Shown here: one piece after another, positions 1 to 8,838 of the stretch | Layout: the number at the start of each line of letters is the position of its first letter | Numbering within the stretch: position 1 is the stretch's first letter | Assembly (NCBI GenBank): GCA_944320955.1 | Contig: CALUJL010000031.1 | Span: forward strand, 1 to 64,000 | Direction: 5' to 3' | Length of the DNA: 64,000 nt | Source of the DNA: an uncultured Bacteroidaceae bacterium | GTDB lineage: Bacteria > Bacteroidota > Bacteroidia > Bacteroidales > Bacteroidaceae | Position numbers and translations under genes: made by a program | Notes under the pieces: generated by a model | What the model saw: the letters and a program-made list of their open reading frames with translations, nothing else | Told to the model about the DNA's origin: nothing | The model's database searches: none

Positions 1-1
1 A

Positions 2-352
2 CCGCAATTTGCAGAGGCTTCCCCCTTCGTCTCCGGCGATTTGGCCGCCGCCACGGCCGACGGGAAGCTGTGGGGATACGTAGACCGCAAGGGGAAATGG
101 GCCATCGAGCCGCAGTTTGAGCGGGCCGACCCCTTCCTCGGCGACATCGCCCCCGTGCGGATCGAGGGCCGGAAGCATGGCTTCGTCGGAAAAGACGGCC
201 GCTTCGTCGTCGAGCCGCAGTTCGAATCGCTGGAAGTGGCCTACGGCGGCCCGGTCTTCTACGACGCCGCGCGGCGCAACTACTTCGACGCCGGGGGAAC
301 GGCCGAGCGCATCGTGGGCAAGTCCCCCGCCGCCGACCCGGCAGGCAAGTAG
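2..352 (+). CDS. WG-repeat protein, C-terminal part (cut by left edge)
   Basis: The reading frame is open from base 2 and ends with TAG at 350-352, so the start lies outside the window. The visible 116 residues hold at least two WG-type repeats: a GYVDRKGKWAIEPQFE copy, then a divergent HGFVGKDGRFVVEPQFE copy, spaced about 45 residues apart. WG repeats (KWG/Leptospira type) form beta-rich surface or envelope modules of unknown ligand, common in Bacteroidetes. The last 20 residues, rich in Gly, Ala and Pro, look like a disordered tail. A 22-bp repeat array starts 12 bp after the stop. Family assignment is firm; cellular role is unknown. Confidence 0.8.
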   Translation, partial: PQFAEASPFVSGDLAAATADGKLWGYVDRKGKWAIEPQFERADPFLGDIAPVRIEGRKHGFVGKDGRFVVEPQFESLEVAYGGPVFYDAARRNYFDAGGTAERIVGKSPAADPAGK

Positions 353-363
353 CCCCCGGCGAA

Positions 364-473
364 AAAAGCGCTGCATCTTTTCAGAAGAAGTGCTGCATGT
401 TTTGGGAAAAAGCGCTGCATCTTTTCGGAAAAAGCCCTGCATGTTTTCGGAGAAAGCCCTGCCGCGCACGGGA
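364..473. repeat. 22-bp tandem repeat array A (5 units)
   Basis: Five contiguous units of exactly 22 bp. The G that ends the AAAAG motif falls at 368, 390, 412, 434 and 456. Cores read CGCTGCATC, TGCTGCATG, CGCTGCATC, CCCTGCATG and CCCTGCCGC, so all are in the CTGC orientation. No unique spacers separate the units. Confidence 0.9.
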
Positions 474-491
474 AAAGGGGCACAAGGAAAA

Positions 492-522
492 GCCGCCCTG
501 CGCAATCGCTGCGGAGGGCGGC
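492..522. terminator. Hairpin between WG gene and DPP-IV gene
   Basis: GCCGCCCT (492-499) pairs with AGGGCGGC (515-522), and the inner CGCA (501-504) pairs with TGCG (510-513) across one G-G mismatch. On the minus strand it is followed by a T-rich stretch (TTTTCCTTG), fitting a terminator for the convergent minus-strand peptidase gene. The loop side resembles the hairpin at 10695-10724. Confidence 0.6.
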
Positions 523-585
523 CGAACTACTTAAAATTGAATCTTATGGAAAAAAATTGAATGGTTATGGAGAAAATGGGGATTG

Positions 586-2820
586 TCAGAGGTTCTTTTT
601 CCAATAGTCGGCCATGGTCTTGCGCAGGTGGAGCGACGTTCCCGGCCGTTCGTTGATGGAGTGCGAACGCATGGGGTAGGAGATCTGGGAGAAAATCTTA
701 CCGTGTTTCACCAGCTCGTTGACCAGCATTTCGCAGCTCTGGTAGTGCACATTGTCGTCGCCCGTGCCGTGGATGAGCAGCAGGTTGCCCTCGAGTCCCT
801 CGACATAGCTAATGGGCGAGCCTTTGCGGTAGCCCTCGGGATTGTTTTGCGGCGTGTTCATGTAGCGTTCCTGGTAGACGGTGTCGTAAAGCCGCTGGTC
901 GGAGACGAAAGCCACGGCAATGCCGGTGGAGAAGACCTGCGGGTAGCGGAACATGCAGTTGAGCGTCTGGCTGCCCCCGCCGCTCCATCCGGTAATTCCC
1001 ACGCGGTACGGGTCGAGCCACGGGAAGCGCGCCAGCAAGTCGAGCACCCCGTTTGCCTGGTCGCGGCTGGCCAGCGTGCCGACCTCGCCGTAGATGCACT
1101 TGCGCCAGGCGCGTCCGCGGGGAGCCGCCGCGCCGCGGTTGTCGATGCTCACTACGACATATCCCAGCTGCGCAAGGTATTGGTGCCAAAGGTCGCCCCC
1201 GCCCCAGACATCCTGCACCGTGGAGTTGGCAGGCTCGCCGTAGACGTCGACAATCATCGGGTACTTTTTCGTAGAGTCGAAGTCGGCCGGGAGAATCATC
1301 CAGGCATCGAGCTGGAGAGTGTCGCTCTTTACCTTGAGGAACTGCTTGGGACGCAGGCCGAGGGCTGCATATTCGGCGCGGGCGCGCTCGTTGGTCACCA
1401 GCGTGCGCACCACCTTATGCCCGGGGAAGGAGAGGATTTCGGCCACGGGCGGCATCTGTGCGTTGCTGAAGCTGTGCACGGCCCACTTTCCCGTAGGCGA
1501 CATCTGGTAGGAGTGCTGCCCCACCTGCCCCTCGGGGCTGAGCCGCTCGCAGCCGCTGCGCCCCTTCTTGAGGGAAGCGCTGTAGAGATAGCGCTGCGTA
1601 GCATTGTCGGGCGAGGCAATGAAGTAGAGGATTTGCTTTTTCAGGTCGGCGCCGACGATCTGGATGAGGTCGAAATTGCCGGAAGTGATGGGGCTGATTT
1701 CTTTTCCGTCGCGGCTGACGCGGTAAAGATGGCGGAATCCGCTGCGTTCGCTCATCCAAGTGAAGGACTGCGCATCATCGAGCCAGAGAATCTGGTCGTT
1801 CGTTTCGAGCCAGGCGGCGTCTTTTTCGGTAAAGATGTTGCGCGCCTTGCCGTCGGCGAGGGAGACGGTCCAGACATAGTTGGTGTTTTGCTCGCGGTTC
1901 ATCTGCTGGATGAAGAGCTCGTTGCTGCCCGGGATGAATTCCATGCGGGGGATGTACATGTTGCGTGCGTCGCCGGGCAGGTCCACCCAGTGCGTCTCGC
2001 CGCCCTCGACGGGCATGTATCCCACGCGGACGGCCGAATTCGTGGTGCCGGCCTTGGGGTAAGGGAAGTGGAGCAGGGTGGGATAGATGGAATCCACATT
2101 ATTTATTATGTCGAAGACGCCCGTCCCGCGCGTGTCGCTCTGCCAGTATGCGATAAAGCGGCTGTCGGGGCTGAAGCGGAAGCCGTCGCGGCAGGAGAAT
2201 TCTTCTTCGTAGACCCAGTCGAAGGTGCCGTTGACGATGTAGTCGCACCCGTCGGGCGTCAACTGCCGGGGAGCGGCTTCGGCGGCGGTGGCGGGCTCGA
2301 TGTAGATATTGTTGCGGCTGACGTAGGCCACGCGCTGCCCGTCGGGGGAGAATTTGGCAAACATCAGCGAGCTTTCGGGCAGGCCTTTGCCCAACTGGCG
2401 CAGCGCGCCGGTCGAGAGGTCGAGCAGCCAGTAGTCTCCGCGCGTGTCATATCGCCAGACGCGGCGGGTGTTATTGTAGATGAGCACCTTCTTGTTGTCG
2501 TTGCTCCAGACCAAACTGCGCACGGGCAGGGGCTTTCCGCTCTCCGGGTAGCGCAAAAGGGAGGAAGGTATGAGCACTTGGCGCGCTTCGTCGGCCGCTT
2601 TGTAGGAAACCACTTCCACTCCTCCGTCTTCCGCAGTCTCCACGCGCGAATAGCTCTCCCCGTCGGCCAGCCAGACAGGCGAAGGGGCGTATTGGGTATG
2701 GATCAAACTTCCGTTTACTACCTGCTCCAGCTCCAGCGTGGCAGGCTTCTGTGCGCCTAGGGGCAGCGCGCCGAGCAGGGCGGCCAGCACGGCCGCAGAA
2801 AAAAGTCGCATGATTTTCAT
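586..2820 (-). CDS. Dipeptidyl peptidase IV-type serine peptidase (S9B)
   Basis: A 744-residue secreted peptidase with an N-terminal signal peptide ending near LPLGAQ. The N-terminal half is the DPP-IV beta-propeller, including the WVYEEEF motif near residue 204 whose glutamates bind the free amino terminus of the substrate in this family. The C-terminal alpha/beta-hydrolase domain carries the nucleophile in GWSGGGSQ (Ser about 612), the acid in GTGDDNVH (Asp about 686) and the base in MRSHSINE (His about 719). Length and motif order fit S9B enzymes that remove X-Pro dipeptides in the periplasm or at the outer surface. A TAACTTTG promoter element lies 35 bp upstream. The gene stands alone. 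The family is clear; DPP-IV specificity over related exo-dipeptidases is inferred. Confidence 0.9.
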   Translation of the reverse strand: MKIMRLFSAAVLAALLGALPLGAQKPATLELEQVVNGSLIHTQYAPSPVWLADGESYSRVETAEDGGVEVVSYKAADEARQVLIPSSLLRYPESGKPLPVRSLVWSNDNKKVLIYNNTRRVWRYDTRGDYWLLDLSTGALRQLGKGLPESSLMFAKFSPDGQRVAYVSRNNIYIEPATAAEAAPRQLTPDGCDYIVNGTFDWVYEEEFSCRDGFRFSPDSRFIAYWQSDTRGTGVFDIINNVDSIYPTLLHFPYPKAGTTNSAVRVGYMPVEGGETHWVDLPGDARNMYIPRMEFIPGSNELFIQQMNREQNTNYVWTVSLADGKARNIFTEKDAAWLETNDQILWLDDAQSFTWMSERSGFRHLYRVSRDGKEISPITSGNFDLIQIVGADLKKQILYFIASPDNATQRYLYSASLKKGRSGCERLSPEGQVGQHSYQMSPTGKWAVHSFSNAQMPPVAEILSFPGHKVVRTLVTNERARAEYAALGLRPKQFLKVKSDTLQLDAWMILPADFDSTKKYPMIVDVYGEPANSTVQDVWGGGDLWHQYLAQLGYVVVSIDNRGAAAPRGRAWRKCIYGEVGTLASRDQANGVLDLLARFPWLDPYRVGITGWSGGGSQTLNCMFRYPQVFSTGIAVAFVSDQRLYDTVYQERYMNTPQNNPEGYRKGSPISYVEGLEGNLLLIHGTGDDNVHYQSCEMLVNELVKHGKIFSQISYPMRSHSINERPGTSLHLRKTMADYWKKNL

Positions 2821-2854
2821 CGGTCTTGTCTTCGGTTTTCGGTTAACGTGCGGG

Positions 2855-2862
2855 CAAAGTTA
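2855..2862 (-). promoter_or_regulatory. -7 element for the DPP-IV gene
   Basis: TAACTTTG on the minus strand matches the Bacteroidetes TAnnTTTG consensus. It predicts a leader of about 30 nt before the ATG at 2820. Confidence 0.65.
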
Positions 2863-2885
2863 ATAAAAAAAGAGCCCGCCCCGGC

Positions 2886-2973
2886 AAAAGCGCTGCCGCT
2901 TTTTCCAAAAAGTCCTGCCGCTTTTCCCGAAAAGTGCCGCATCTTTTTCCCGAAAGCGCTGCCACTTTCCGCC
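2886..2973. repeat. 22-bp tandem repeat array B (4 units)
   Basis: AAAAG-type junctions at 2890, 2912, 2934 and 2956 give an exact 22-bp period. Cores include CGCTGCCGC, TCCTGCCGC and TGCCGCATC. It occupies most of the 323-bp gap between the divergent DPP-IV and BspA-like genes, upstream of both promoters. Confidence 0.9.
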
Positions 2974-3036
2974 CGGAGCGGAGGGGGGAAGCGGCATTTC
3001 CTACGGCATACGTTTTCATTTTCGGAGAAAAATGTT

Positions 3037-3044
3037 TTACTTTG
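3037..3044 (+). promoter_or_regulatory. Probable -7 element for BspA-like gene
   Basis: TTACTTTG differs from TAnnTTTG at one position and is followed by GCG as in neighbouring promoters. It lies 99 bp before the ATG, so the leader would be long. Confidence 0.4.
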
Positions 3045-3143
3045 CGCCGGAGATTCCCCCCTCTACCCCAAGGGCGGAGGGGAAGCAGGTGAGCGATTTA
3101 CCGGAAATCTCCCTACCGAATACACTAAAAACGAGACGAAGAA

Positions 3144-6011
3144 ATGAAGAAAAAATCCGTATTCCTGCTCCTGTCGCTGCTCTCCCTTTGCCAGACGGCG
3201 GCGGGATACATATTCGAACGCGGCGGCATCTACTACGGCTGGACCAGCACGAGCCGGAAAGCCGTGGAGGTGACTTACATGAAAGACAATGGCGACGGGA
3301 CATACTCCAGCCCCTACCGGGGCACAGTGGTAGTGCCCGCCGAAGTGGAGTATGGCGGAAAGACGTATCCCGTAGAGGCCGTCGGGGCTTATGCCTTCGC
3401 CGGTTGCCCGGAAGTGGACTCCATTATCTTGCCGGACGGCCTGATAAGACTGACGGGCTATGCCCTCTACGGCTGCAGCGCAAGGTACATCAACATTCCC
3501 GGAAGCGTAACCACCATGTGGAGCAACCCTTTCGCGGACGGATGCCCGCGGCTGGAGGAAGTAGTGATAGAGGATTCCTACTTTCCCCTCCCCCTGCCCG
3601 AGAATCTCTCCGGCAGCGAGGAGATGATGGAAGGCCTGTTCCACAGCTGCCCGGCACTGAAAAGAGTATATATCGGGCGGACTTTGGACTACGACGCAAG
3701 CGAACAGTATGGCCCGTTCCACGGCTTGACGAACTTGGAGGAAGTCACCATAGGGGAAGAGGTGGAGGAATTGGACCAAAACCTCTTCGCCGGCTGCACG
3801 GGGCTGAAGACCGTATATTATAACGCGTACTCCGCCGAGTTCTCCCACACGCACTTCAACCGTAGCCCCTTTGGCGAAGGGTCGGCCGTGGAGCAGATGA
3901 TCATCGGGGAGAGCGTGAGGAATATCCCTACAGGCTTCTGCAAAAACAACACGAGCCTTCGCTCCGTCACGGTCCGCCCCCACGATTTCCCCAATTTGAG
4001 GACATTCGGTACGGAAGCCTTCAGCGGGTGCACGCAGCTCGAGGAGGTGCACATAGAAGATCTGGCAGGGTGGTGCTCCGCAACGTTTGCCTCCGAAAGC
4101 GCCAACCCCTTGTCTCCCGGCGCAGACCTCTACGTAAATAACGAATTGGTGCGCACGCTCCAGATACCGGACAGCACCTACATACAATCTTATGCCTTCG
4201 CCGGATGCACCTCGGTAGAGGAAGTCCATATCCCCGCTTCCGTGGGTTCTGTCGACGGCCTCGCTTTTGCGGAATGCCCCTCGCTGCGCAAACTGGTTGT
4301 GGAAGGCGATCTCACCATAATAGGCGCCAACTTCCTGAACGGCTGCGCCGCATTGGAGGAATTGTACTTCATGGGCGCGCCGTCGCACTACCGCTTCATG
4401 GGCTATGTGCCGGCCGATGCCGTCGCCTACGCCCTGCCCTCGGAGGCAGAGGCCATACAAGACGAATGGGACGGCCGGGTGATTGAGTTCGGACCGGAAG
4501 TCTCGCTCGTAAAACGCTACCTGGCAGCCATCGTTTTCTCCGTCGCCAACCACTGCCCGGAGGGCATGGACGTGAGGATAGAGCAAGTGACCTTCGACAG
4601 CAAGGCAGCCGAAGCCGCAGAGGGCGACAGCCTCTACCGCATCGAAGGGCTTGAGCCGGAGACGTGGCACGAAGTGGTTGTGTACTATACCGTCAACGGA
4701 AAGGAGTACACCTACAGCACCGAGCTGAAAACCGAGTACCTCTCCGTCAGCCTCTACGGGGCGGAGACGGGCCAATGCCACATCGCTTTCGACGACGTGC
4801 TGGCCTCTTCCGACGAAACGATGCAGCCCGGCCGGAAAGGAGTTGTATTCAACTCCACCAATTACCCTATAGAAGAAGACGGAATACGCTTCGACAATCT
4901 CGTGCCCGGCAGGCAATACACCTTCACGCCCTATGCCGTGTACGACGGAAAGACCTACTACGGCGGCGAATACAAATATGCGACAAAGAGCGTTTCCCCC
5001 CGCATTTCCATCCTGCAGACCGGCCCCACTTCGGTCGTCTGCAAGGGAGAAAAGACCCTCTCGGAGGCCACTTTGGGCGAAGAGTGGTTCACCATAGAGG
5101 GCACCGACCATGCGGGCGACTCCCTCTCCCTGGCAGGGCTTGAGCCGCAGACGCGCTACACGGTCAGCTACACGGTGACGACCGCGGAAGGAAGTACGGA
5201 GACAGCGACCGCCACCTTTACCACTTCCGCCCTCGAGCTGACCACCCTGCAGCCGAAAGGCGTGTCGGAAACGTGCTCCGTAGTGGCCGCTTCCACGAAC
5301 ATCGCCGAGGAAGAGACGGGCGTGGGCTTCCAGTGGCGCAAATACGATGCGCCCGAATCCCTGCCTTCGAGCGAGGGTTACGGGGCCATCTACGGCGGCC
5401 GCCTGGAAGGCTACATCCGCAATCTCCAGCCCACCTCGTACTACAACGTGCGCGCCTTCTACAAATCGGCCGCAGGCACGTACCACTACGGAGACTGGGT
5501 TACGTTCGACCCGAGCGACTTCAGCTACTTCGAGCCCACCGTGCATACGTATCCCGCCGGAAGCGTCACCCCCACGTCGGCCGCCGTGCGCGGCTACGTG
5601 CTGGCCGGCACGGACGAAATCGAGGAACAGGGCTTCGAATACCGCCCGGCAGCCTCCCCCGCCTCCGAGCCGCGGCGCACCGCAGCCCTGCCGGCCACAG
5701 CACCGGGAACCGGGACCGTACCGGCCGAAGGACAAGTGATGCAGGCCACCATCGAAGGCCTGCAGCCCGGCACGGAATACATCTTCCGCGCCTTTGCCCG
5801 CACGGCAGCCGCCACCGTCTACGGCGAAGAGCAACGCTTCACGACCGCCGCAGGCGCCACGGGCACCGGCCGGGTGGAACTCCCCGGAGCCGAAGAACCC
5901 GAAATCACCGGATACTACAGTCTGGACGGACGGGCCTACGACAGCCCCCGGAAAGGCCTCAACATCGTGCGCTACTCCGACGGCTCGGCACGCAAAATCA
6001 TCGTGCCCTGA
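3144..6011 (+). CDS. BspA-like leucine-rich repeat surface protein
   Basis: A 955-residue secreted protein with a signal peptide ending near residue 21. Residues about 55-450 hold LRR_5 (BspA/treponemal type) repeats with the recurring pattern 'AFxGCxxLxxVxIP', for example YAFAGCPEVDSIILP and YAFAGCTSVEEVHIP. Residues about 455-890 are four or so fibronectin III-like beta-sandwich segments. The last 35 residues (YYSLDGRAYD...) match the short conserved tail found on many Bacteroidales BspA proteins and may be a secretion signal, though it is not a classic type IX domain. Family members bind host matrix proteins or other bacteria; that is not shown here. The FnIII and linker parts are paralogous to the gene at 44263. 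A strong terminator follows. Confidence 0.85.
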   Translation: MKKKSVFLLLSLLSLCQTAAGYIFERGGIYYGWTSTSRKAVEVTYMKDNGDGTYSSPYRGTVVVPAEVEYGGKTYPVEAVGAYAFAGCPEVDSIILPDGLIRLTGYALYGCSARYINIPGSVTTMWSNPFADGCPRLEEVVIEDSYFPLPLPENLSGSEEMMEGLFHSCPALKRVYIGRTLDYDASEQYGPFHGLTNLEEVTIGEEVEELDQNLFAGCTGLKTVYYNAYSAEFSHTHFNRSPFGEGSAVEQMIIGESVRNIPTGFCKNNTSLRSVTVRPHDFPNLRTFGTEAFSGCTQLEEVHIEDLAGWCSATFASESANPLSPGADLYVNNELVRTLQIPDSTYIQSYAFAGCTSVEEVHIPASVGSVDGLAFAECPSLRKLVVEGDLTIIGANFLNGCAALEELYFMGAPSHYRFMGYVPADAVAYALPSEAEAIQDEWDGRVIEFGPEVSLVKRYLAAIVFSVANHCPEGMDVRIEQVTFDSKAAEAAEGDSLYRIEGLEPETWHEVVVYYTVNGKEYTYSTELKTEYLSVSLYGAETGQCHIAFDDVLASSDETMQPGRKGVVFNSTNYPIEEDGIRFDNLVPGRQYTFTPYAVYDGKTYYGGEYKYATKSVSPRISILQTGPTSVVCKGEKTLSEATLGEEWFTIEGTDHAGDSLSLAGLEPQTRYTVSYTVTTAEGSTETATATFTTSALELTTLQPKGVSETCSVVAASTNIAEEETGVGFQWRKYDAPESLPSSEGYGAIYGGRLEGYIRNLQPTSYYNVRAFYKSAAGTYHYGDWVTFDPSDFSYFEPTVHTYPAGSVTPTSAAVRGYVLAGTDEIEEQGFEYRPAASPASEPRRTAALPATAPGTGTVPAEGQVMQATIEGLQPGTEYIFRAFARTAAATVYGEEQRFTTAAGATGTGRVELPGAEEPEITGYYSLDGRAYDSPRKGLNIVRYSDGSARKIIVP

Positions 6012-6034
6012 CCCGCCCGCGCACTCCCAAACCC

Positions 6035-6077
6035 GAAAGCCCGCCCTGCCCCCGACACCCCGGCAGGGCGGGCTTTC
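6035..6077. terminator. Terminator after BspA-like gene
   Basis: GAAAGCCCGCCCTGCC (6035-6050) and GGCAGGGCGGGCTTTC (6062-6077) form a perfect 16-bp stem with an 11-base loop, 24 bp after the stop codon. No clear T-run follows. Confidence 0.75.
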
Positions 6078-6104
6078 ACGCAACCGGCCCCGCCGCTTCC
6101 GCCG

Positions 6105-6214
6105 AAAAGCCCTGCAACTTTTCCGCAAAACCGCTGCCGCTTTTCCCAAAAAGTGCCGCATCTTTTCCGCCACCGCGCCGCAACTTTTCGCCCGAAGCCC
6201 TGCAAACCAAAGTT
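6105..6214. repeat. 22-bp tandem repeat array C (5 units)
   Basis: Junctions at 6109, 6131, 6153, 6175 and 6197 keep an exact 22-bp period. The array ends 8 bp before the typA promoter element and so lies where upstream promoter contacts would be. Confidence 0.9.
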
Positions 6215-6221
6215 TTTTGCG

Positions 6222-6229
6222 TACCTTTG
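6222..6229 (+). promoter_or_regulatory. -7 element for typA
   Basis: TACCTTTG followed by GCGCCCGG; about 42 nt of leader before the ATG at 6277. This position rules out the much longer upstream open frame as the protein start. Confidence 0.7.
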
Positions 6230-6276
6230 CGCCCGGATCGGCCCACGGCCCTTCGCAGAACAGACTCTATGACTTT

Positions 6277-8076
6277 ATGCAAAACATCAGGAACATCGCT
6301 ATCATAGCACACGTAGATCATGGCAAAACCACGCTGGTGGACAAAATGCTCCTTGCAGGAAACCTCTTCAGGGAGAACCAGAACAAAGGAGAACTCATAC
6401 TGGACAACAACGATCTGGAGCGGGAACGCGGCATAACCATCCTGTCGAAGAACGTCTCCATCACCTACAAAGGGACAAAGATCAACATCATCGACACGCC
6501 GGGGCACAGCGATTTCGGCGGCGAGGTAGAACGCGTCCTGAACATGGCCGACGGTTGCATCCTCCTGGTCGACGCTTTCGAAGGCCCGATGCCGCAGACG
6601 CGCTTCGTCCTGCAGAAGGCTCTGGAAATCGGCCTCAAACCCCTGGTCGTAGTCAATAAGGTAGACAAGCCAAACTGCAGGCCCGAGGAAGTCTACGAGA
6701 TGGTCTTCGACCTGATGTTCAGCCTCAACGCCACCGAAGAGCAGCTCGACTTCCCCGTCATCTACGGCTCGGCCAAGAACGGGTGGATGAGCACCGACTG
6801 GAAACAGCCCACCGACAACATACTCCCCCTGCTGGACGCCATCGTCGAACACATACCCGCGCCCCAACAGCTCGAAGGCACGCCCCAAATGCTCATCACT
6901 TCCCTCGACTACTCCAGCTACACCGGCCGGATCGCCATAGGCCGCGTGCACCGCGGCACGCTGCGCGAGGGAATGAACGTGACGCTCGTCAAGCGCGACC
7001 GCAGCGAAGTCAAGTCGAAGATCAAGGAACTCCACGTCTTCGAGGGCATGGGCCGCAAAAAGACCGAGTCCGTTTCCTCAGGCGACATCTGCGCGCTGGT
7101 AGGACTGGAGCAGTTTGAGATAGGAGATACAGTCTGCGACTACGAAACCCCGGAGCCTTTGCCGCCAATCGCAGTGGACGAGCCCACAATGAGCATGCTT
7201 TTCACCATAAACGACTCTCCTTTTTACGGACAGGACGGGAAATTCGTCACTTCCCGGCATATTCAGGACAGATTAGACCGTGAATTGGAGAAAAACCTGG
7301 CACTTCGCGTCAAAAAGAGCGAGGAAGACGGGAAATGGCTCGTATTCGGCCGCGGCGTGCTGCACCTCTCCGTGCTGATCGAGACCATGCGGCGCGAAGG
7401 ATATGAGCTCCAAGTGGGCCAACCGCAGGTCATCATCAAGGAAATCGGCGGCACCAAGTGCGAGCCGGTGGAAGAGCTGACCGTCAATGTGCCCGAGGAA
7501 TTCTCCAGCAAGATTATCGATATGGTGACAAGACGCAAGGGAGAACTGACCGGCATGGAGACCGTGGGCGACCGCGTGAACCTGGAATTCCTCATCCCCT
7601 CCCGCGGAATCATCGGACTGCGCAACAACGTCCTGACAGCCTCGCAGGGCGAAGCCATCATGGCGCACCGCTTCAAGGAATACCAGCCGTACAAAGGCGA
7701 CATCCAACGCCGCACAAACGGCTCGATGGTAGCCATGGAGAGCGGAACGAGCTTCGCCTATGCCATCGACAAGCTGCAGGACCGCGGAAAGTTCTTCATC
7801 TATCCGCAAGAGGAGGTGTACGCCGGGCAGGTAGTGGGAGAACACTGCAAGGAAAACGACCTGGTTGTGAACGTAACGAAGTCGAAAAAACTCACCAACA
7901 TGCGCGCTTCCGGCTCCGACGACAAGGCCCGTCTCGTGCCGCCCGTCATCTTCTCGCTCGAAGAGGCGCTGGAATACATAAAAGAAGACGAATACGTGGA
8001 AATAACCCCCAAGCATATGCGCCTGCGCAAGGTAATCCTCGACGAAAACGAACGCAAGCGCGCCAACCGAAACTAA
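6277..8076 (+). CDS. typA: Translational GTPase TypA/BipA
   Basis: A 599-residue ribosome-associated GTPase of the elongation factor G superfamily, linked to stress response and 50S subunit assembly. The start [19 protein letters not shown] is the standard one: the G1 loop is at residues about 11-18, G3 is DTPGH, G4 is NKVD, and G5 is GSAK. After the G domain come the beta-barrel domain II, EF-G-like domains III and V, and the BipA-specific C-terminal domain ([20 protein letters not shown] and [10 protein letters not shown] are family signatures). Length matches the family. The frame is open for 483 bases upstream, but that stretch is repeat array and promoter. It precedes a nitroreductase gene by 5 bp, probably co-transcribed. 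Confidence 0.97.
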   Translation: MQNIRNIAIIAHVDHGKTTLVDKMLLAGNLFRENQNKGELILDNNDLERERGITILSKNVSITYKGTKINIIDTPGHSDFGGEVERVLNMADGCILLVDAFEGPMPQTRFVLQKALEIGLKPLVVVNKVDKPNCRPEEVYEMVFDLMFSLNATEEQLDFPVIYGSAKNGWMSTDWKQPTDNILPLLDAIVEHIPAPQQLEGTPQMLITSLDYSSYTGRIAIGRVHRGTLREGMNVTLVKRDRSEVKSKIKELHVFEGMGRKKTESVSSGDICALVGLEQFEIGDTVCDYETPEPLPPIAVDEPTMSMLFTINDSPFYGQDGKFVTSRHIQDRLDRELEKNLALRVKKSEEDGKWLVFGRGVLHLSVLIETMRREGYELQVGQPQVIIKEIGGTKCEPVEELTVNVPEEFSSKIIDMVTRRKGELTGMETVGDRVNLEFLIPSRGIIGLRNNVLTASQGEAIMAHRFKEYQPYKGDIQRRTNGSMVAMESGTSFAYAIDKLQDRGKFFIYPQEEVYAGQVVGEHCKENDLVVNVTKSKKLTNMRASGSDDKARLVPPVIFSLEEALEYIKEDEYVEITPKHMRLRKVILDENERKRANRN

Positions 8077-8081
8077 ACCCT

Positions 8082-8705
8082 ATGAAGAAGAAGACCCTCC
8101 TCCCCCTGCTGCTGGGCGGCCTCCTGCTGGTGGCCGGGGCAGCACCCGCCGGGGCGCAGAGCGCCGCGGCGGACAACGAAGTGGTGCGCACCATCATGGC
8201 GCGCCGCAGTATCCGGCAATACAAGGCGCAGCCCGTGCCGCGCGAGCTGCTGGAGACCATCGTGGAGTGCGGCATCAACGCCCCGAACGGGCTCAACAAG
8301 CAGCCTTGGCAGGTGCGCGTCGTGACCGATCCCGCCTACATCGAAGGCATCACCGCCCTCTACCTTGAGCAAAACCCGCGCGCCAAGGAAGACAAAAACT
8401 TCAAGAACATGTTCCGCAACGCGCCGGCCGTCATCTTCATCGCCTCCCCCAAGGACGGAAGCGGGCAGATCGACTGCGGGCTGCTGGGCGGCAACATGGT
8501 GATCGCCGCGCAGTCCCTCGGGCTGGGCACCTGCTGCCTGGGCGGCCCCATAGGCTTCATGAAGTCCGAAGCGGCAGCCGACTACCTCAAACGCCTCGGC
8601 CTCCCGGCCGGCTACGAGCTGCTCTACGCCATCGGCGTGGGCTATCCCGACGAGAGCCCCGCGGCCAAGCCCCGCGACGCGCAGAAGGTGCGCTTCATAG
8701 ACTAA
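8082..8705 (+). CDS. Secreted nitroreductase-family protein
   Basis: A 207-residue FMN-dependent nitroreductase fold with the family opening RRSIRQYKAQPVP (residues about 41-53), followed by the conserved GINAPNGLNKQPW segment and the C-terminal glycine-rich GLGTCCLGGP motif that contacts flavin. Unlike most members it starts with a clear signal peptide (MKKKTLLPLLLGGLL, cleavage near AGAQS), so it should act in the periplasm; exported nitroreductases are known in Bacteroidetes but their substrates are not. The gene follows typA after 5 bp. Both neighbours are on the plus strand and no separate promoter was seen, so co-transcription is likely. Confidence 0.85.
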   Translation: MKKKTLLPLLLGGLLLVAGAAPAGAQSAAADNEVVRTIMARRSIRQYKAQPVPRELLETIVECGINAPNGLNKQPWQVRVVTDPAYIEGITALYLEQNPRAKEDKNFKNMFRNAPAVIFIASPKDGSGQIDCGLLGGNMVIAAQSLGLGTCCLGGPIGFMKSEAAADYLKRLGLPAGYELLYAIGVGYPDESPAAKPRDAQKVRFID

Positions 8706-8717
8706 AGGCTCCTGCGG

Positions 8718-8805
8718 AAAAGCGGCAGCGCGCTTTGCGGAAAGCGCTGCCGCTTTTTCCCCTTTCCCCCGCAACTTTTCCGGAAAAGGGGCATGACTTC
8801 CCGGC
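8718..8805. repeat. 22-bp tandem repeat array D (4 units)
   Basis: Junctions at 8722, 8744, 8766 and 8788. Core orientation changes inside the array: CGGCAGCGC, then CGCTGCCGC, then two degenerate cores. It separates the nitroreductase and SulP genes. Confidence 0.85.
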
Positions 8806-8838
8806 ATGCCCCTCGTCCGTTTCATACAAACACTGCAC

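Noticed and set aside
364..473. CRISPR array
   Set aside because: Units are contiguous, only 22 bp, degenerate, and lack unique spacers; no cas genes are present.
583..2760. 725-codon plus-strand open frame
   Set aside because: It is the shadow of the DPP-IV gene, whose catalytic motifs on the other strand are complete.
3063..6173. 1036-codon open frame on the minus strand opposite the BspA-like gene
   Set aside because: It mirrors a convincing LRR/FnIII gene; it has no signal peptide, recognisable family or promoter, and arises from GC-rich third positions.
5794..6276. N-terminal extension of TypA
   Set aside because: It consists of BspA-like gene sequence in another frame, a terminator, a repeat array and the typA promoter.
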